The notes: generated by a model from the letters alone, not told the origin. A stretch of 35,946 bases of DNA from Elusimicrobiales bacterium (GCA_026419335.1 JANZZP010000062.1:1-35946), one strand, 5' to 3'. Shown: positions 16,616 to 25,234, counted from the first letter of the stretch. Translations and numbers: made by a program.

Positions 16616-17315
16616 TCTCAAGGAAATAACTTATACATCCCAAAATAGATATAGCAGCCGTTTTAGTAGTTAATATATTACTAGAAATATTAACACAAAA
16701 AAATTTTTTTTCTATATACTTTTTCTCTTCATCTGAAAAACCACCTTCAGGTCCAACAATTATATTAATTTCTCCATTCATAATTTTAAGTATATCATAA
16801 AATAACATTGTATTGTTCTTTGAAACCCACCCAACTATAAACTTTTTACTCATATTTAAAATATCATTAAGAAGTATAGGCTGCAAAATGACAGGAATAG
16901 AAAAACGTTCAGACTGTTTAACCGATGAAATTATTAAGTTTTTAAAACGAGAGGTGTCGAATTTTTTAGGAATTAAATTACCTTGAGTGTATTTAGTTAC
17001 AATTGGAATAAAATTATCTACTCCAAGTTCTGTACCTTGTTTAATTATAGATTCAAATTCCTTTTTCTCAATAAATGGTAAATATAAATTAATAACATAC
17101 TTTTTTTTAAGAGAAGGTAATTTTTCAATATTATCAACTATAACTTTTCCATCTATTATGTCTTTTATTTTAGCAGTATATTTTGAATAACCATCAAATA
17201 TTTTTATTTTATCACCTTTTTTAAACCTAAGGACTTTAATAATGTGAAAAGATTCTTCCTCATCTAAAATTACTTCTGAACAAGATTGATCTATTGGCGG
17301 GGAGATAAATTGCAT
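16599..17315 (-). CDS. rsmE: 16S rRNA (uracil-1498-N3)-methyltransferase RsmE
   Basis: 238-residue SPOUT-class methyltransferase: an N-terminal PUA-like domain (about 1-70, HIIKVLRFKKGDKI) and the knotted catalytic domain with the EQGTELGVDNF-like block (here KQGTELGVDNFIP) and IIVGPEGGFSDEE. The last conserved motif, normally LG.RILR.ETA, reads SSNILTTKTA here, so both arginines and the glutamate are changed; the fold may be kept while substrate handling differs. It starts 2 bases after the dnaJ stop without a ribosome site, so it is probably translated by coupling. RsmE commonly sits behind dnaJ. Confidence 0.9.
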   Translation of the reverse strand: MQFISPPIDQSCSEVILDEEESFHIIKVLRFKKGDKIKIFDGYSKYTAKIKDIIDGKVIVDNIEKLPSLKKKYVINLYLPFIEKKEFESIIKQGTELGVDNFIPIVTKYTQGNLIPKKFDTSRFKNLIISSVKQSERFSIPVILQPILLNDILNMSKKFIVGWVSKNNTMLFYDILKIMNGEINIIVGPEGGFSDEEKKYIEKKFFCVNISSNILTTKTAAISILGCISYFLENENLF

Positions 17316-17317
17316 AA

Positions 17318-18430
17318 TTATGTAAAAATTTTCTTAAAAAATCCACCATTGTCTTTTTTTTCTTTATTATCAATTTTTTTAAATGAATCTTTCAATTTAA
17401 TAAATAATTCTTTTTGTTCTTCAGTAATTTCTTGAGGAATATTTATCAAAACCTTTACCAACAAATCACCACGCTTTTTTGAATTCGTAGATGGCATGCC
17501 TTTATCTTGTATCCTTAACATTTTACCATGATTTGTACCAGGTGGAACTTTAACTTTAGTTTTTCCACCTTCTATTAGTGGAACTTCAAGCTCACAACCT
17601 AAAACTGCATCATACACCTCTATAGATACATTATAAATTAAATCGGAACCATCTCTTTCAAAATGATGATGTGGTTTAACTCTAATTTCAAGATAAAGAT
17701 CCCCAGAATATCCATCAGGATTAATATCACCACCTCCTCTAATCCTAAGCACTGTTCCATTTTCAACACCTTGTGGAATTTTTATAGAAATTTTATTTTT
17801 TTTGTTAGCCACCCCCCTACCATTACAAATTGAACATGGTTCAGTTATAACCTTACCCTCTCCATGACATTTTGGACATGTTTGAGTAAAAGAAAAAAAA
17901 CCTTGTGAGTATTGAACTCTGCCCCTTCCTCCACAAGTACTACATCTTTTAATTGAATTTGTATCCTTTGAACCTTTACCCCCACACATTTCACATAAAT
18001 CAAGTCTTTCATACTCAAAATCTAATTTACTTCCTTTAAATACATCCTCAAGTGTTACTTCTAGTTCATATTTCAAATCTTCACCACGAGTCTTTCTTCT
18101 CCTCCCCCCTATATCACCAAAAAAACTTTCAAAAACACCACCAAATATATCATCAAAATCTGAAAATGCATCAAAACCCCCTGAAAAACCACTGCTGCTA
18201 AACCCTTCACGCAAACCCTCTTCTCCATAAGTATCATACATTTTTCTTTTTTCTGGATTTGAAAGAACTTCGTAAGCTTCATTTATCTCTTTAAATTTTG
18301 TCTCCGCATCTTTATTTCCAGGATTTCTATCAGGATGATATTTAAGGGCAAGTTTACGAAAAGCAGATTTTATTTCCTCTTGCGTAGCATTTCTTGATAC
18401 TCCAAGAATTCTGTAATAATCTTTTGCCAT
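17318..18430 (-). CDS. dnaJ: Co-chaperone DnaJ (Hsp40)
   Basis: Stimulates the ATPase of DnaK and delivers unfolded clients. 370 residues: J domain (about 1-65) with the catalytic HPD in KYHPDRNPG, a Gly/Phe-rich linker (about 75-115), four zinc repeats ([32 protein letters not shown]; about 140-215) and the two substrate-binding beta domains. This is a complete class A DnaJ. The start is the ATG at 18430 (MAKDYY); 12 extra upstream codons would run through the hairpin. No Shine-Dalgarno site is present: an RNA hairpin ends 11 bases before the ATG and must influence expression. Confidence 0.96.
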   Translation of the reverse strand: MAKDYYRILGVSRNATQEEIKSAFRKLALKYHPDRNPGNKDAETKFKEINEAYEVLSNPEKRKMYDTYGEEGLREGFSSSGFSGGFDAFSDFDDIFGGVFESFFGDIGGRRRKTRGEDLKYELEVTLEDVFKGSKLDFEYERLDLCEMCGGKGSKDTNSIKRCSTCGGRGRVQYSQGFFSFTQTCPKCHGEGKVITEPCSICNGRGVANKKNKISIKIPQGVENGTVLRIRGGGDINPDGYSGDLYLEIRVKPHHHFERDGSDLIYNVSIEVYDAVLGCELEVPLIEGGKTKVKVPPGTNHGKMLRIQDKGMPSTNSKKRGDLLVKVLINIPQEITEEQKELFIKLKDSFKKIDNKEKKDNGGFFKKIFT

Positions 18431-18441
18431 ATAAAAATAGA

Positions 18442-18464
18442 GCCGCTTCTTAAAAAGAAGCGGC
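18442..18464 (-). terminator. Perfect hairpin between dnaK and dnaJ (attenuator or translational control)
   Basis: Arms GCCGCTTCTT (18442-18451, plus sense) and AAGAAGCGGC (18455-18464) pair over 10 bases with a 3-base loop; six pairs are G:C, striking in such AT-rich DNA. In the direction of transcription it is followed by TCTATTTTTAT and immediately by the dnaJ ATG. It may act as a leaky terminator lowering dnaJ relative to dnaK, as a 3' stabiliser after processing, or as a block on dnaJ initiation. Confidence 0.7.
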
Positions 18465-18482
18465 ATCGATAGTATAAATTAT

Positions 18483-20330
18483 TTATTTTTTATTTTCATC
18501 TACAACTTCTGCATCAACTACATCTTCTCTCTTTTCAGATGATGTTTGAGATGACGAACCAGCTTGTCCTTGAGACTGTTGTTGCGATTTATACATAGCT
18601 TCACCAAGCTTTTGAGAAACTCTTATAAGTTCATCTTTCATCTTTTTTATCTTTTCAACATCATCAACCTTAATAGCTTCCTTAAGATCATTTATAGCTC
18701 TTTCAATTGTAAGCCTTTCATCTTGAGATACTTTATCACCATACTCTCTTAATGCTTTTTCTGTGGTATAAATAATAGAATCAGCTTCATTTTTTGCTTC
18801 AATTAATTCTTTCATCTTTTTATCTTGCTCAGCATATTTTTCAGCTTCTTTGATAAACTTATCAATTTCGTCTTTATTAAGCTTATTGGGGGCAGTTATA
18901 GTAATATGCTGAGATTTACCTGTTCCCAAATCCTTAGCAGAAACTTTAAGGATACCATTAGCATCTATATCAAATGTTACCTCAATCTGAGGGACTCCTC
19001 TTGGAGCAGGTGGAATTCCATCAAGATCAAATTTACCTAACGAAACATTATCCTTAGCAAGAGGTCTCTCTCCCTGCAACACATGGATTGTAACAGCAGG
19101 CTGATTATCAGTTGCTGTCGAAAATATTTGAGTCTTACGTACAGGTATCGTTGTATTTCTTTCAATGAGTTTTGTCATAACACCACCAAGTGTTTCTATA
19201 CCTAATGAAAGAGGAGTAACATCAAGCAACAATATATCTTTAACTTCACCCGTAAGTATAGCTGCCTGTATTGCTGCACCATGCGCAACACATTCCATTG
19301 GATCTATGCCTCTTTCCACCTTTTTTCCAACATAATCTTCAACAAATCTCTGAACTATTGGCATTCTTGTAGGTCCACCTACAAGTATTATCTTATCTAT
19401 GTCAGTTGTTTTAAGTTTAGCATCAGCAAGAGCAGTATCTATAGAAGTTTTACATCGTGAAACAATAGGTTCTACTAAAGACTCAAGTTTTGCCCTAGAT
19501 ATTTTCATAGAAAGATGCTTAGGTCCACTAGCATCAGCAGTTATAAAAGGAAGATTTATATCCGTTTCAAGAACTGTTGAAAGTTCAATTTTTGCTTTTT
19601 CTGCTGCTTCTTTTATTCTTTGCATAGCAGTAGTATCCTTTCTAAGATCTATTCCTGTTTGTTTTTTAAATTCTTCACATATCCAATCAATTAAAGCATT
19701 ATCCATATCAGTTCCACCAAGTTGTGTGTCACCACTTGTGGAAAGAACTTCAAAAGTCCCTTCTTTACCTATCTCCATAATTGTCACATCAAGAGTTCCA
19801 CCACCAAGGTCAAAAACCATAACTTTTTGATCTTTACCAAGTTTATCTAGTCCATAAGCAAGCGCTGCTGCTGTTGGCTCGTTAACAAGTCTAACTACTT
19901 CAAGTCCAGCAATAGTTCCAGCATCTTTGGTTGCTTGTCTCTGATTATCATTAAAATATGCTGGAACCGTTATTACAGCTTTCTCAACTTTTTCACCAAG
20001 AAATGCTTCAGCATCTCTTTTGATTTTTTGTAAAATAAAAGCGGAAAGCTGTTGAGGAGTAAATTCTTTTTCAAATATTTTATATTTATGTGTTGTTCCC
20101 ATTTTTCTTTTAAACGCTGTTACAGTTCCTTCAGGATTTGCTACAGCTTGCCTTCTAGCAGGTTCTCCGACCAAAAGTTGCCCATCTTTTGTAAAAGCAA
20201 CATAAGATGGAAAAGCCTTTCCACCTATTGAAGTCCCTTCCGCTGCAGGAATTATAGTAACTTTTCCACCTTCCATTACTGCAGCAGCAGAGTTTGAAGT
20301 TCCCAAATCAATTCCTATTATTTTTGCCAT
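18483..20330 (-). CDS. dnaK: Chaperone DnaK (Hsp70)
   Basis: 615 residues, full length. The ATPase domain (about 1-370) shows [42 protein letters not shown] and [10 protein letters not shown]; the substrate domain (about 380-500) and helical lid follow, and the tail is Gln/Ser-rich (from about 575), ending EVVDENKK. The ribosome site AGGAGG overlaps the grpE stop and is 4 bases from the ATG, the best-placed site in the operon, consistent with high expression. Cytoplasmic folding chaperone working with DnaJ and GrpE. DLGTSNS instead of the usual DLGTTNS is a common variant. Confidence 0.98.
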   Translation of the reverse strand: MAKIIGIDLGTSNSAAAVMEGGKVTIIPAAEGTSIGGKAFPSYVAFTKDGQLLVGEPARRQAVANPEGTVTAFKRKMGTTHKYKIFEKEFTPQQLSAFILQKIKRDAEAFLGEKVEKAVITVPAYFNDNQRQATKDAGTIAGLEVVRLVNEPTAAALAYGLDKLGKDQKVMVFDLGGGTLDVTIMEIGKEGTFEVLSTSGDTQLGGTDMDNALIDWICEEFKKQTGIDLRKDTTAMQRIKEAAEKAKIELSTVLETDINLPFITADASGPKHLSMKISRAKLESLVEPIVSRCKTSIDTALADAKLKTTDIDKIILVGGPTRMPIVQRFVEDYVGKKVERGIDPMECVAHGAAIQAAILTGEVKDILLLDVTPLSLGIETLGGVMTKLIERNTTIPVRKTQIFSTATDNQPAVTIHVLQGERPLAKDNVSLGKFDLDGIPPAPRGVPQIEVTFDIDANGILKVSAKDLGTGKSQHITITAPNKLNKDEIDKFIKEAEKYAEQDKKMKELIEAKNEADSIIYTTEKALREYGDKVSQDERLTIERAINDLKEAIKVDDVEKIKKMKDELIRVSQKLGEAMYKSQQQSQGQAGSSSQTSSEKREDVVDAEVVDENKK

Positions 20331-20339
20331 AAGTCCTCC

Positions 20340-20954
20340 TTAATCTTTTTTGTCATTATTATTAGAATTTGCTTTTTCATTAGATATAGTCTTTTTAGCA
20401 ACTCTAACCTTAGCAGGCCTGATAACTCGATTATTAATCATATAACCAGGTTGAATTATTTCAACAACCTTCCCATCATTCTCATCATTCCCCTCCACAG
20501 TCCCAATAATCTCACAAGTCATTGGGTCATAAATCTTTCCGCTTACATCAATTTCTGAAAGCCCAACATTTTTAAAAACTTTCTCAAATTCATTAAATAT
20601 CATAGAAAGTCCCATTTTCACATTTTCAACATCTGTTTGCGCATCTATATGAGATTTCGCCATCTTCATCATCTCAAGTAAAGGCAAAAGTGAAAGTATA
20701 AAATCATATCTTACCCATTCAATTAATTCTTGTTTCTCCTTCTCAACTCTTTTTCTATAATTTTCAAATTCTGCCTTAAGTCTAAGTAACTGATCATAAT
20801 ATTCATCTGCTTTCTTTTTGTATATCTCAACATCTTTTTCACAAAAATCATTTTGCTTTCGACATTCTTTAACTTCTTCTTTAAGGTCCTCTATTTTTTC
20901 CTTAAGTTCAGAAATCTTTTCCATATTATTATCTTTTTCTTTTTTAGTACTCAC
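20340..20954 (-). CDS. grpE: Nucleotide exchange factor GrpE
   Basis: 204 residues: a long N-terminal coiled coil (about 10-85, rich in K/E, with LRLKAEFENYRKR) followed by the four-helix dimer region and a C-terminal beta domain containing GKIYDPMTCEIIGTVEGND and the closing VIRPAKVRVAK. GrpE releases ADP from DnaK and often acts as a thermosensor. The start overlaps the hrcA stop by 4 bases (ATGA) and the stop overlaps the dnaK ribosome site. The C-terminal extension after VRVAKK is lysine/asparagine-rich and probably disordered. Confidence 0.95.
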   Translation of the reverse strand: MSTKKEKDNNMEKISELKEKIEDLKEEVKECRKQNDFCEKDVEIYKKKADEYYDQLLRLKAEFENYRKRVEKEKQELIEWVRYDFILSLLPLLEMMKMAKSHIDAQTDVENVKMGLSMIFNEFEKVFKNVGLSEIDVSGKIYDPMTCEIIGTVEGNDENDGKVVEIIQPGYMINNRVIRPAKVRVAKKTISNEKANSNNNDKKD

Positions 20955-22054
20955 AGCTCAAACTCCTTTTCCCATTCGGAAATAACTTCTTCTACCACAG
21001 AGCTAACAGTATCTATTATGGAAATAACCCTTGGATATTCCATTCTCCTATGTCCCACTATACCTAAAAGTCCACAACTTTTATCTCTAATACAATATGA
21101 AGAAGTTACTATGCTAAAATTTCCAAGTTCCTTTACATTGTTTTCACTCCCAATACTAACATCGATAACATGTTTTTTTGCTTTTGTTCCATCTAATTCA
21201 AGCATCTTTATTTTACTAAGAGCATCAGAGAATCTTTCTTTTAAAATCTTAGAAAATCTTTCTTTTTCTTCAAGAAGCTTTGCCATGCTTTTTATTTCTT
21301 CAAAGGAAAACTCCTCGGTTTCTTCATATATCTTAGAAAGTCCTTCAATAAAAATCTCATCATCATCTTTTATTACTGACTCAAATATCATAGCAATAGA
21401 TTCAAAAATACCAGTATCATCTTTAATAAGATAATCTTTCTTTATTAACTGTAATGCTTCAGTTATTGGTAATCCTTTACATTTTTTATTTAGCAGTAAA
21501 ACTATTGATCTTATCTTTGACTTCTCTACTATTTTTTTCAATGTAAACGGAAAATGCCTTATAAGTCCATTAGTAGTTATAACTACAAGTATGTAACTTT
21601 GGTGTGAGACATCAATTATATCTATCCTTTTTATCTCTTCAGATTTTATATCAGATACCATTGAAAAGCCAACTTTTTTAGTTAAATCAGAAAGAATCTT
21701 AGTTGTATTTCTTAGAAAATGATCCAATTCAGCCATCTTTCTTTCATATTCAATTTCTATTTTTTCTTTTTCTGCTTCTGCTAAAGTTTGAGTCTTCAAA
21801 ATACTATCTATATAAAATCTATATGCCTTATCAGTAGGAATTCTACCACCAGAAGTATGTAACTGCTGAAGATATCCTTCCTCTTCAAGTTGTTTAAGAA
21901 TATTTCTTATAGTAGCAGGAGAAACCTTTATTACATTAGCATCATATATCTCTTGAGAACTTACAGGTTTTCCTGTTACAATATAACGATGAGTCAGCCA
22001 GTTTAATACAGCTTCTTTTCTTTGGTTTGCTATTTCTGGTTTTAAAATCCTCAT
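20951..22054 (-). CDS. hrcA: Heat-inducible transcription repressor HrcA
   Basis: 367-residue repressor of the class I heat-shock operon. An N-terminal winged helix (about 1-75, with RKEAVLNWLTHRYIVTGKPV and SPATIRNILKQLEEEGYL, and the wing residues HTSGGRIPTDKAYR) binds CIRCE; the GAF-like central domain and insert follow. I use the ATG at 22054; AAGG lies 5 bases upstream. An in-frame TTG at 22072 would place the start inside the CIRCE operator and is unlikely. HrcA needs GroEL for activity in known cases; no groEL lies in this window. Being first in its own CIRCE-controlled operon, it is autoregulated. Confidence 0.95.
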   Translation of the reverse strand: MRILKPEIANQRKEAVLNWLTHRYIVTGKPVSSQEIYDANVIKVSPATIRNILKQLEEEGYLQQLHTSGGRIPTDKAYRFYIDSILKTQTLAEAEKEKIEIEYERKMAELDHFLRNTTKILSDLTKKVGFSMVSDIKSEEIKRIDIIDVSHQSYILVVITTNGLIRHFPFTLKKIVEKSKIRSIVLLLNKKCKGLPITEALQLIKKDYLIKDDTGIFESIAMIFESVIKDDDEIFIEGLSKIYEETEEFSFEEIKSMAKLLEEKERFSKILKERFSDALSKIKMLELDGTKAKKHVIDVSIGSENNVKELGNFSIVTSSYCIRDKSCGLLGIVGHRRMEYPRVISIIDTVSSVVEEVISEWEKEFEL

Positions 22055-22065
22055 AACAACCTTTT

Positions 22066-22092
22066 TTAGCAATCTAAATTATTGATTGCTAA
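22066..22092. promoter_or_regulatory. CIRCE operator (HrcA binding site), variant arms
   Basis: Inverted repeat of 9-base arms TTAGCAATC and GATTGCTAA separated by exactly 9 bases. The consensus is TTAGCACTC-N9-GAGTGCTAA; here the seventh base of the left arm is A instead of C, and the mirrored base of the right arm has changed to match, keeping symmetry. It overlaps the predicted transcription start and lies 11 bases upstream of the hrcA ATG. Confidence 0.93.
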
Positions 22093-22096
22093 AAAT

Positions 22097-22125
22097 ATTA
22101 TAACATATTATTTCAAAATTGTCAA
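22097..22125 (-). promoter_or_regulatory. Sigma-A promoter of the hrcA-grpE-dnaK-dnaJ operon
   Basis: Perfect TTGACA (22125-22120), 17-base spacer and perfect TATAAT (22102-22097) with an extended -10 (TGT before TATAAT). The predicted start near 22090 falls within CIRCE, so HrcA binding would block initiation. The leader is about 36 bases. Confidence 0.92.
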
Positions 22126-22145
22126 TACCTAAAACAATCTGCTAA

Positions 22146-22454
22146 TTATCCCCTGCAAATATCAAATATACTTACAGTAAAATATTTTGTTCCACAAGGA
22201 TATCCAGGAGTAGGCCCACAGTTTTTTTGTTTAAAATTTGGAGGAGTATCTGCTATATTTTTTACGTCAGATGTTGTTGGTTGAGTCTGATAAGTATGTG
22301 TAGATATAACAGTTTGGGATTGTTTAAATTCATTCTTAGAGCATGAACTAAAAAATGATGATATTAATGTTATTAGCCCAGCAAATGAAAGTTTTAATAA
22401 TTTAATATCTTTTTTTGTAACACCTGTCTTTAAAAATACTTTTTCAATCTTCAT
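22146..22454 (-). CDS. Small Cys/Gly/Pro-rich exported peptide, candidate substrate of the adjacent radical SAM enzyme
   Basis: 102 residues; I do not recognise a family. A basic N-terminus (1-21; nine lysines in the first 21 residues) is followed by a hydrophobic segment (22-35) and FSSC (35-38), a lipobox-like site with C38 as possible lipidated residue. A Thr/Gln/Ser-rich spacer (41-76) leads to a compact tail: C79-GPTPGYP-C87, then GTKYFTVS, then C100 two residues from the end. I choose the ATG at 22454: GGAGG is 8 bases upstream, while the longer frame begins with a GTG that overlaps the ribosome site. It starts 4 bases after the methyltransferase stop. Position, size, strong ribosome site and Cys-rich tail suggest a RiPP-like precursor; a plain small lipoprotein is the alternative. 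Confidence 0.8.
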   Translation of the reverse strand: MKIEKVFLKTGVTKKDIKLLKLSFAGLITLISSFFSSCSKNEFKQSQTVISTHTYQTQPTTSDVKNIADTPPNFKQKNCGPTPGYPCGTKYFTVSIFDICRG

Positions 22455-22458
22455 ACTT

Positions 22459-23376
22459 TTATCCTCCACAAAAGCTATACTGCAAAACTGTTTCTGTTAA
22501 AATAAATCTTTTATGTCTAGGGAACTTTTTATCTTTAATAAAATTATATATAAATCCCTTTGGATTGTCAAAAAAATCATTTTTCAATCTGTTATAAGCA
22601 ACATCAAAAGATTTATAAATTTTATAATACTTTTCAAACATCTCAAATAAGTATGCCGTAAAGTTATTTTTTATAAGATCAAAATAAAAATTATAATCAC
22701 CTCTTCCGCTAATTTTTGATAACGCAAAAGAAAAAATTGGAGATATAAAAGAAAGATTATCTAAATAATTTTCAGTTATATTATCCCACTTTATAGAATT
22801 TATAATTCTTTCAGTTTCATAATATACGATTTCATCTTCTTCATCAAATATACCATTTTCAACAATAATTTTTCTAAACTTAGAATCCATATTATTTTTA
22901 TCTTTTTTAATACTTATTATTCTTACTGCGGGTCTTAAATATTGATAGTCATAATTTTCAATTTTAATTATTTCAAAACCAAAATTTTTCAAGATTTCCA
23001 CTAAAAGTTCTAAAGGAAAACAAAAAATATGATTCATGTATTTAGTTTCACTTCCAAAAATCCAACTTAAAACTCTTTCTTTTTCTTGAGAATTTTTAGC
23101 GTTAAGGAAAAGTCGAAAAGATTCTTCTAAGTTTACTGTTTCAATTATAAAAAATTTCTCGTATTTTAGAACTCTTTTCACCTCGCTTACAAAATATTTA
23201 AATTTAAAAAAACCAACATGTTCAACAACATGAACTGCTAAAACCTCATTAAAATAATCATCATCAAAACTTAAATTCCACATAGGCATAATATAATCTG
23301 GTTTGACATTTGGGTTTATGTCAACGTTTAGATAACCATTTAGTTTTTTTATTCCACATCCTACATTAAGTTTCAC
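22459..23376 (-). CDS. Class I SAM-dependent methyltransferase with an unrecognised C-terminal domain
   Basis: 305 residues. The N-terminal half (about 1-155) is a type-11-like methyltransferase: LNVGCG (3-8), LNVDINP (16-22, with D19 likely contacting SAM ribose), the AVHVVEHV acidic/histidine block (47-54) and EVKRVLK (65-71). The C-terminal half (about 160-305) is helical and aromatic-rich, matches nothing I recognise and ends in YSFCGG. The start is GTG at 23376 with GGAG 7 bases upstream, overlapping the radical SAM stop (GTGA). Lying between a SPASM enzyme and a small peptide gene, it may methylate that peptide, with the C-terminal domain binding the leader; that is inference. Confidence 0.85.
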   Translation of the reverse strand: MKLNVGCGIKKLNGYLNVDINPNVKPDYIMPMWNLSFDDDYFNEVLAVHVVEHVGFFKFKYFVSEVKRVLKYEKFFIIETVNLEESFRLFLNAKNSQEKERVLSWIFGSETKYMNHIFCFPLELLVEILKNFGFEIIKIENYDYQYLRPAVRIISIKKDKNNMDSKFRKIIVENGIFDEEDEIVYYETERIINSIKWDNITENYLDNLSFISPIFSFALSKISGRGDYNFYFDLIKNNFTAYLFEMFEKYYKIYKSFDVAYNRLKNDFFDNPKGFIYNFIKDKKFPRHKRFILTETVLQYSFCGG

Positions 23377-24497
23377 AACCTATCTCCATCAAATATCTCT
23401 ATCAACCTTTTCTTATCAATTTTTCTCCATAAAATCTGATTAAGCTTAAGATTCAATTTTTCAAAGATTGAAAGATTATTCTTTTCATATCTATAAAAAC
23501 AATAAGGGTCGTTATGAAGAACTCCCGTTTTCATTAAAGACATTTCGCTACACCCACCACCACATTTTTTAAAATATCTACATCCATAACAATTAGGTCC
23601 AGCATCAGATAATTTATATTTTCTAGTATATGAAAAAGAGTCTTTATCATTCCATATATCATATAAGCTTTTTCCTCTTACATCACCTTCAACAAATCTA
23701 TCATCGTTTATAGAAAGGCACCCTAACACCTCACCATTACTTCTAATTCCACACACACTTATACCTGCTTGACATCCACACCATTCATCATAAAGCCATA
23801 TATTTCTTATAAAACATGAATAATATCCTAAATCATGAGCAGCAATAAAAGGAAGTGTTTTAATAGGATATTTTCTTCTTAAAAGTTCAAGCAAACTACC
23901 AACAGCATAAAAATCATCCTCATCTAAAAGATATTCTTTTGGAAATCTTTTTCCTTCACTTCCAACAATCTGAATTTGCCACGCAATATTTTTATTCATA
24001 ATCAAAGAGGCAATATCTTTAATCTGCGATAAATTAATTTTTGAAACTGATGTAATAACACTTACTGGCAATCCTAATTCGATACATCTATCTATAAATT
24101 TCAAAGTTTTTTCAAAAGCACCCTTAACACCCCTGATAAAATCATGAGTCTCATCTATACCATCTATACTTGTTGCTATAGCTTTTGGAGATAATGACTT
24201 TAAGAAATAAAGTAAATCATCTTCCAAAATTGTGCCATTGGTAATTATCGATAATTCCATATTTAGTTTTCTTATTTCTTGTGCAATTATCTTAAAATTA
24301 GGGCTCAAAAAAGGTTCTCCACCCATCAAAGCTACAGAAACACATCCTGTTTTTTTCAAATCATGACATAATTTTAAAGATTCTTCACAATTAAGTTCTC
24401 CTTCACGTACACAACCAGCAGAAGAACCACAATGAATACACTTTAAATTACATTTCCTTGTAAGTTCCCATACACAACTAATAAGATTATAACTCAT
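23373..24497 (-). CDS. Radical SAM/SPASM-domain enzyme, probable peptide maturase
   Basis: 374 residues. The radical SAM cluster motif CNLKCIHC has cysteines 16, 20 and 23, GGEP (59-62) binds SAM, and the TIM barrel runs to about 225. A SPASM region follows with cysteines 240, 242, 249, 260, 303, 306, 312, 316 and 333, enough for two auxiliary [4Fe-4S] clusters. SPASM enzymes of this size mostly modify peptides or proteins (thioether or C-C crosslinks, sulfatase maturation, peptide cofactors such as PQQ and mycofactocin). It overlaps tlyA by 4 bases and the methyltransferase by 4, with the small peptide gene next. No sulfatase or transporter is nearby. The ribosome site is weak (TTGGGAT). Exact chemistry unknown. 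Confidence 0.9.
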   Translation of the reverse strand: MSYNLISCVWELTRKCNLKCIHCGSSAGCVREGELNCEESLKLCHDLKKTGCVSVALMGGEPFLSPNFKIIAQEIRKLNMELSIITNGTILEDDLLYFLKSLSPKAIATSIDGIDETHDFIRGVKGAFEKTLKFIDRCIELGLPVSVITSVSKINLSQIKDIASLIMNKNIAWQIQIVGSEGKRFPKEYLLDEDDFYAVGSLLELLRRKYPIKTLPFIAAHDLGYYSCFIRNIWLYDEWCGCQAGISVCGIRSNGEVLGCLSINDDRFVEGDVRGKSLYDIWNDKDSFSYTRKYKLSDAGPNCYGCRYFKKCGGGCSEMSLMKTGVLHNDPYCFYRYEKNNLSIFEKLNLKLNQILWRKIDKKRLIEIFDGDRL

Positions 24498-25234
24498 ATC
24501 CCAATTATTTTTTCTATATATACTAAGAATTCAGTATTTCCAGATACTCCCTTTACTGGTGAATCGATAAAACCAACTACCCTAATTTCATTTAAATAAG
24601 ACATAAAATTCAAAATATCATCTAAAGCTTTTTTTCTTAATACATCATTTCTAACTATTCCTTTTTTAAGATCCTGCTTTGAAAGTTCGAATTGAGGTTT
24701 AACCAAAACCACACCAGAACCTTTATTATTTAAAACATCTAACACAGGTTTTAAAATTAACTTAACAGATATAAAACTCACATCAATAGCAAAAAAATCT
24801 ATTGATTCTTTAAATAATTCTTTTTTTAAAAACCTTGCATTTGTATGAGGTATAAAAACAAATTTAGGATTTCTTAATATTTTTTCATGAACCTGACCTT
24901 TACCCACATCTATACCATAAACTTTTTTTGCGCCTTTTTGTAACATACAATCTGAAAATCCACCAGTCGCAACTCCCACATCAAGACATATCTTATCAGT
25001 AAGGTAAATTTTAAAATGATCTAAAGCAGCTTCTAATTTACTCCCAGCCCTAGAAACATAAGAGTTTGAGTTTTTTTTAATTTCTATTATATCACTATCA
25101 CAAACATTAAATGAAGCATCATCTACAACAATACCATTAACTAACACTTCTCCAGCCATTATAGCTCTTCTTGCTTTTTCCCTTGACTCAAATAAACCAA
25201 CCTCAACACATTTTATATCAAGTCTCTTTTTCAT
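24494..25234 (-). CDS. tlyA: TlyA family rRNA 2'-O-methyltransferase
   Basis: 246 residues: an N-terminal S4 RNA-binding domain (about 1-60, REKARRAIMAGEVLVNG) and an FtsJ/RrmJ-type methyltransferase domain (about 62-246) with SRAGSKLEAAL, LDVGVATGGFSDCML, YGIDVGKGQ, AIDVSFIS and LVKPQFEL. Relatives 2'-O-methylate 16S (C1409) and 23S (C1920) rRNA, and loss gives capreomycin resistance in mycobacteria; some members were named haemolysins. It starts within the last 17 bases of rarA and overlaps the radical SAM gene by 4. Confidence 0.94.
   Translation of the reverse strand: MKKRLDIKCVEVGLFESREKARRAIMAGEVLVNGIVVDDASFNVCDSDIIEIKKNSNSYVSRAGSKLEAALDHFKIYLTDKICLDVGVATGGFSDCMLQKGAKKVYGIDVGKGQVHEKILRNPKFVFIPHTNARFLKKELFKESIDFFAIDVSFISVKLILKPVLDVLNNKGSGVVLVKPQFELSKQDLKKGIVRNDVLRKKALDDILNFMSYLNEIRVVGFIDSPVKGVSGNTEFLVYIEKIIGI

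Noticed and set aside
18564..21434. Several plus-strand open frames of 60-190 codons opposite dnaK, grpE and hrcA
   Set aside because: They are antisense shadows: the minus-strand proteins are unmistakable and the plus-strand translations are Ser/Phe-rich with no recognisable domains.
22055..22072. Longer HrcA starting at TTG 22072
   Set aside because: The start would lie inside the CIRCE operator; the ATG at 22054 has a ribosome site and the usual N-terminus.
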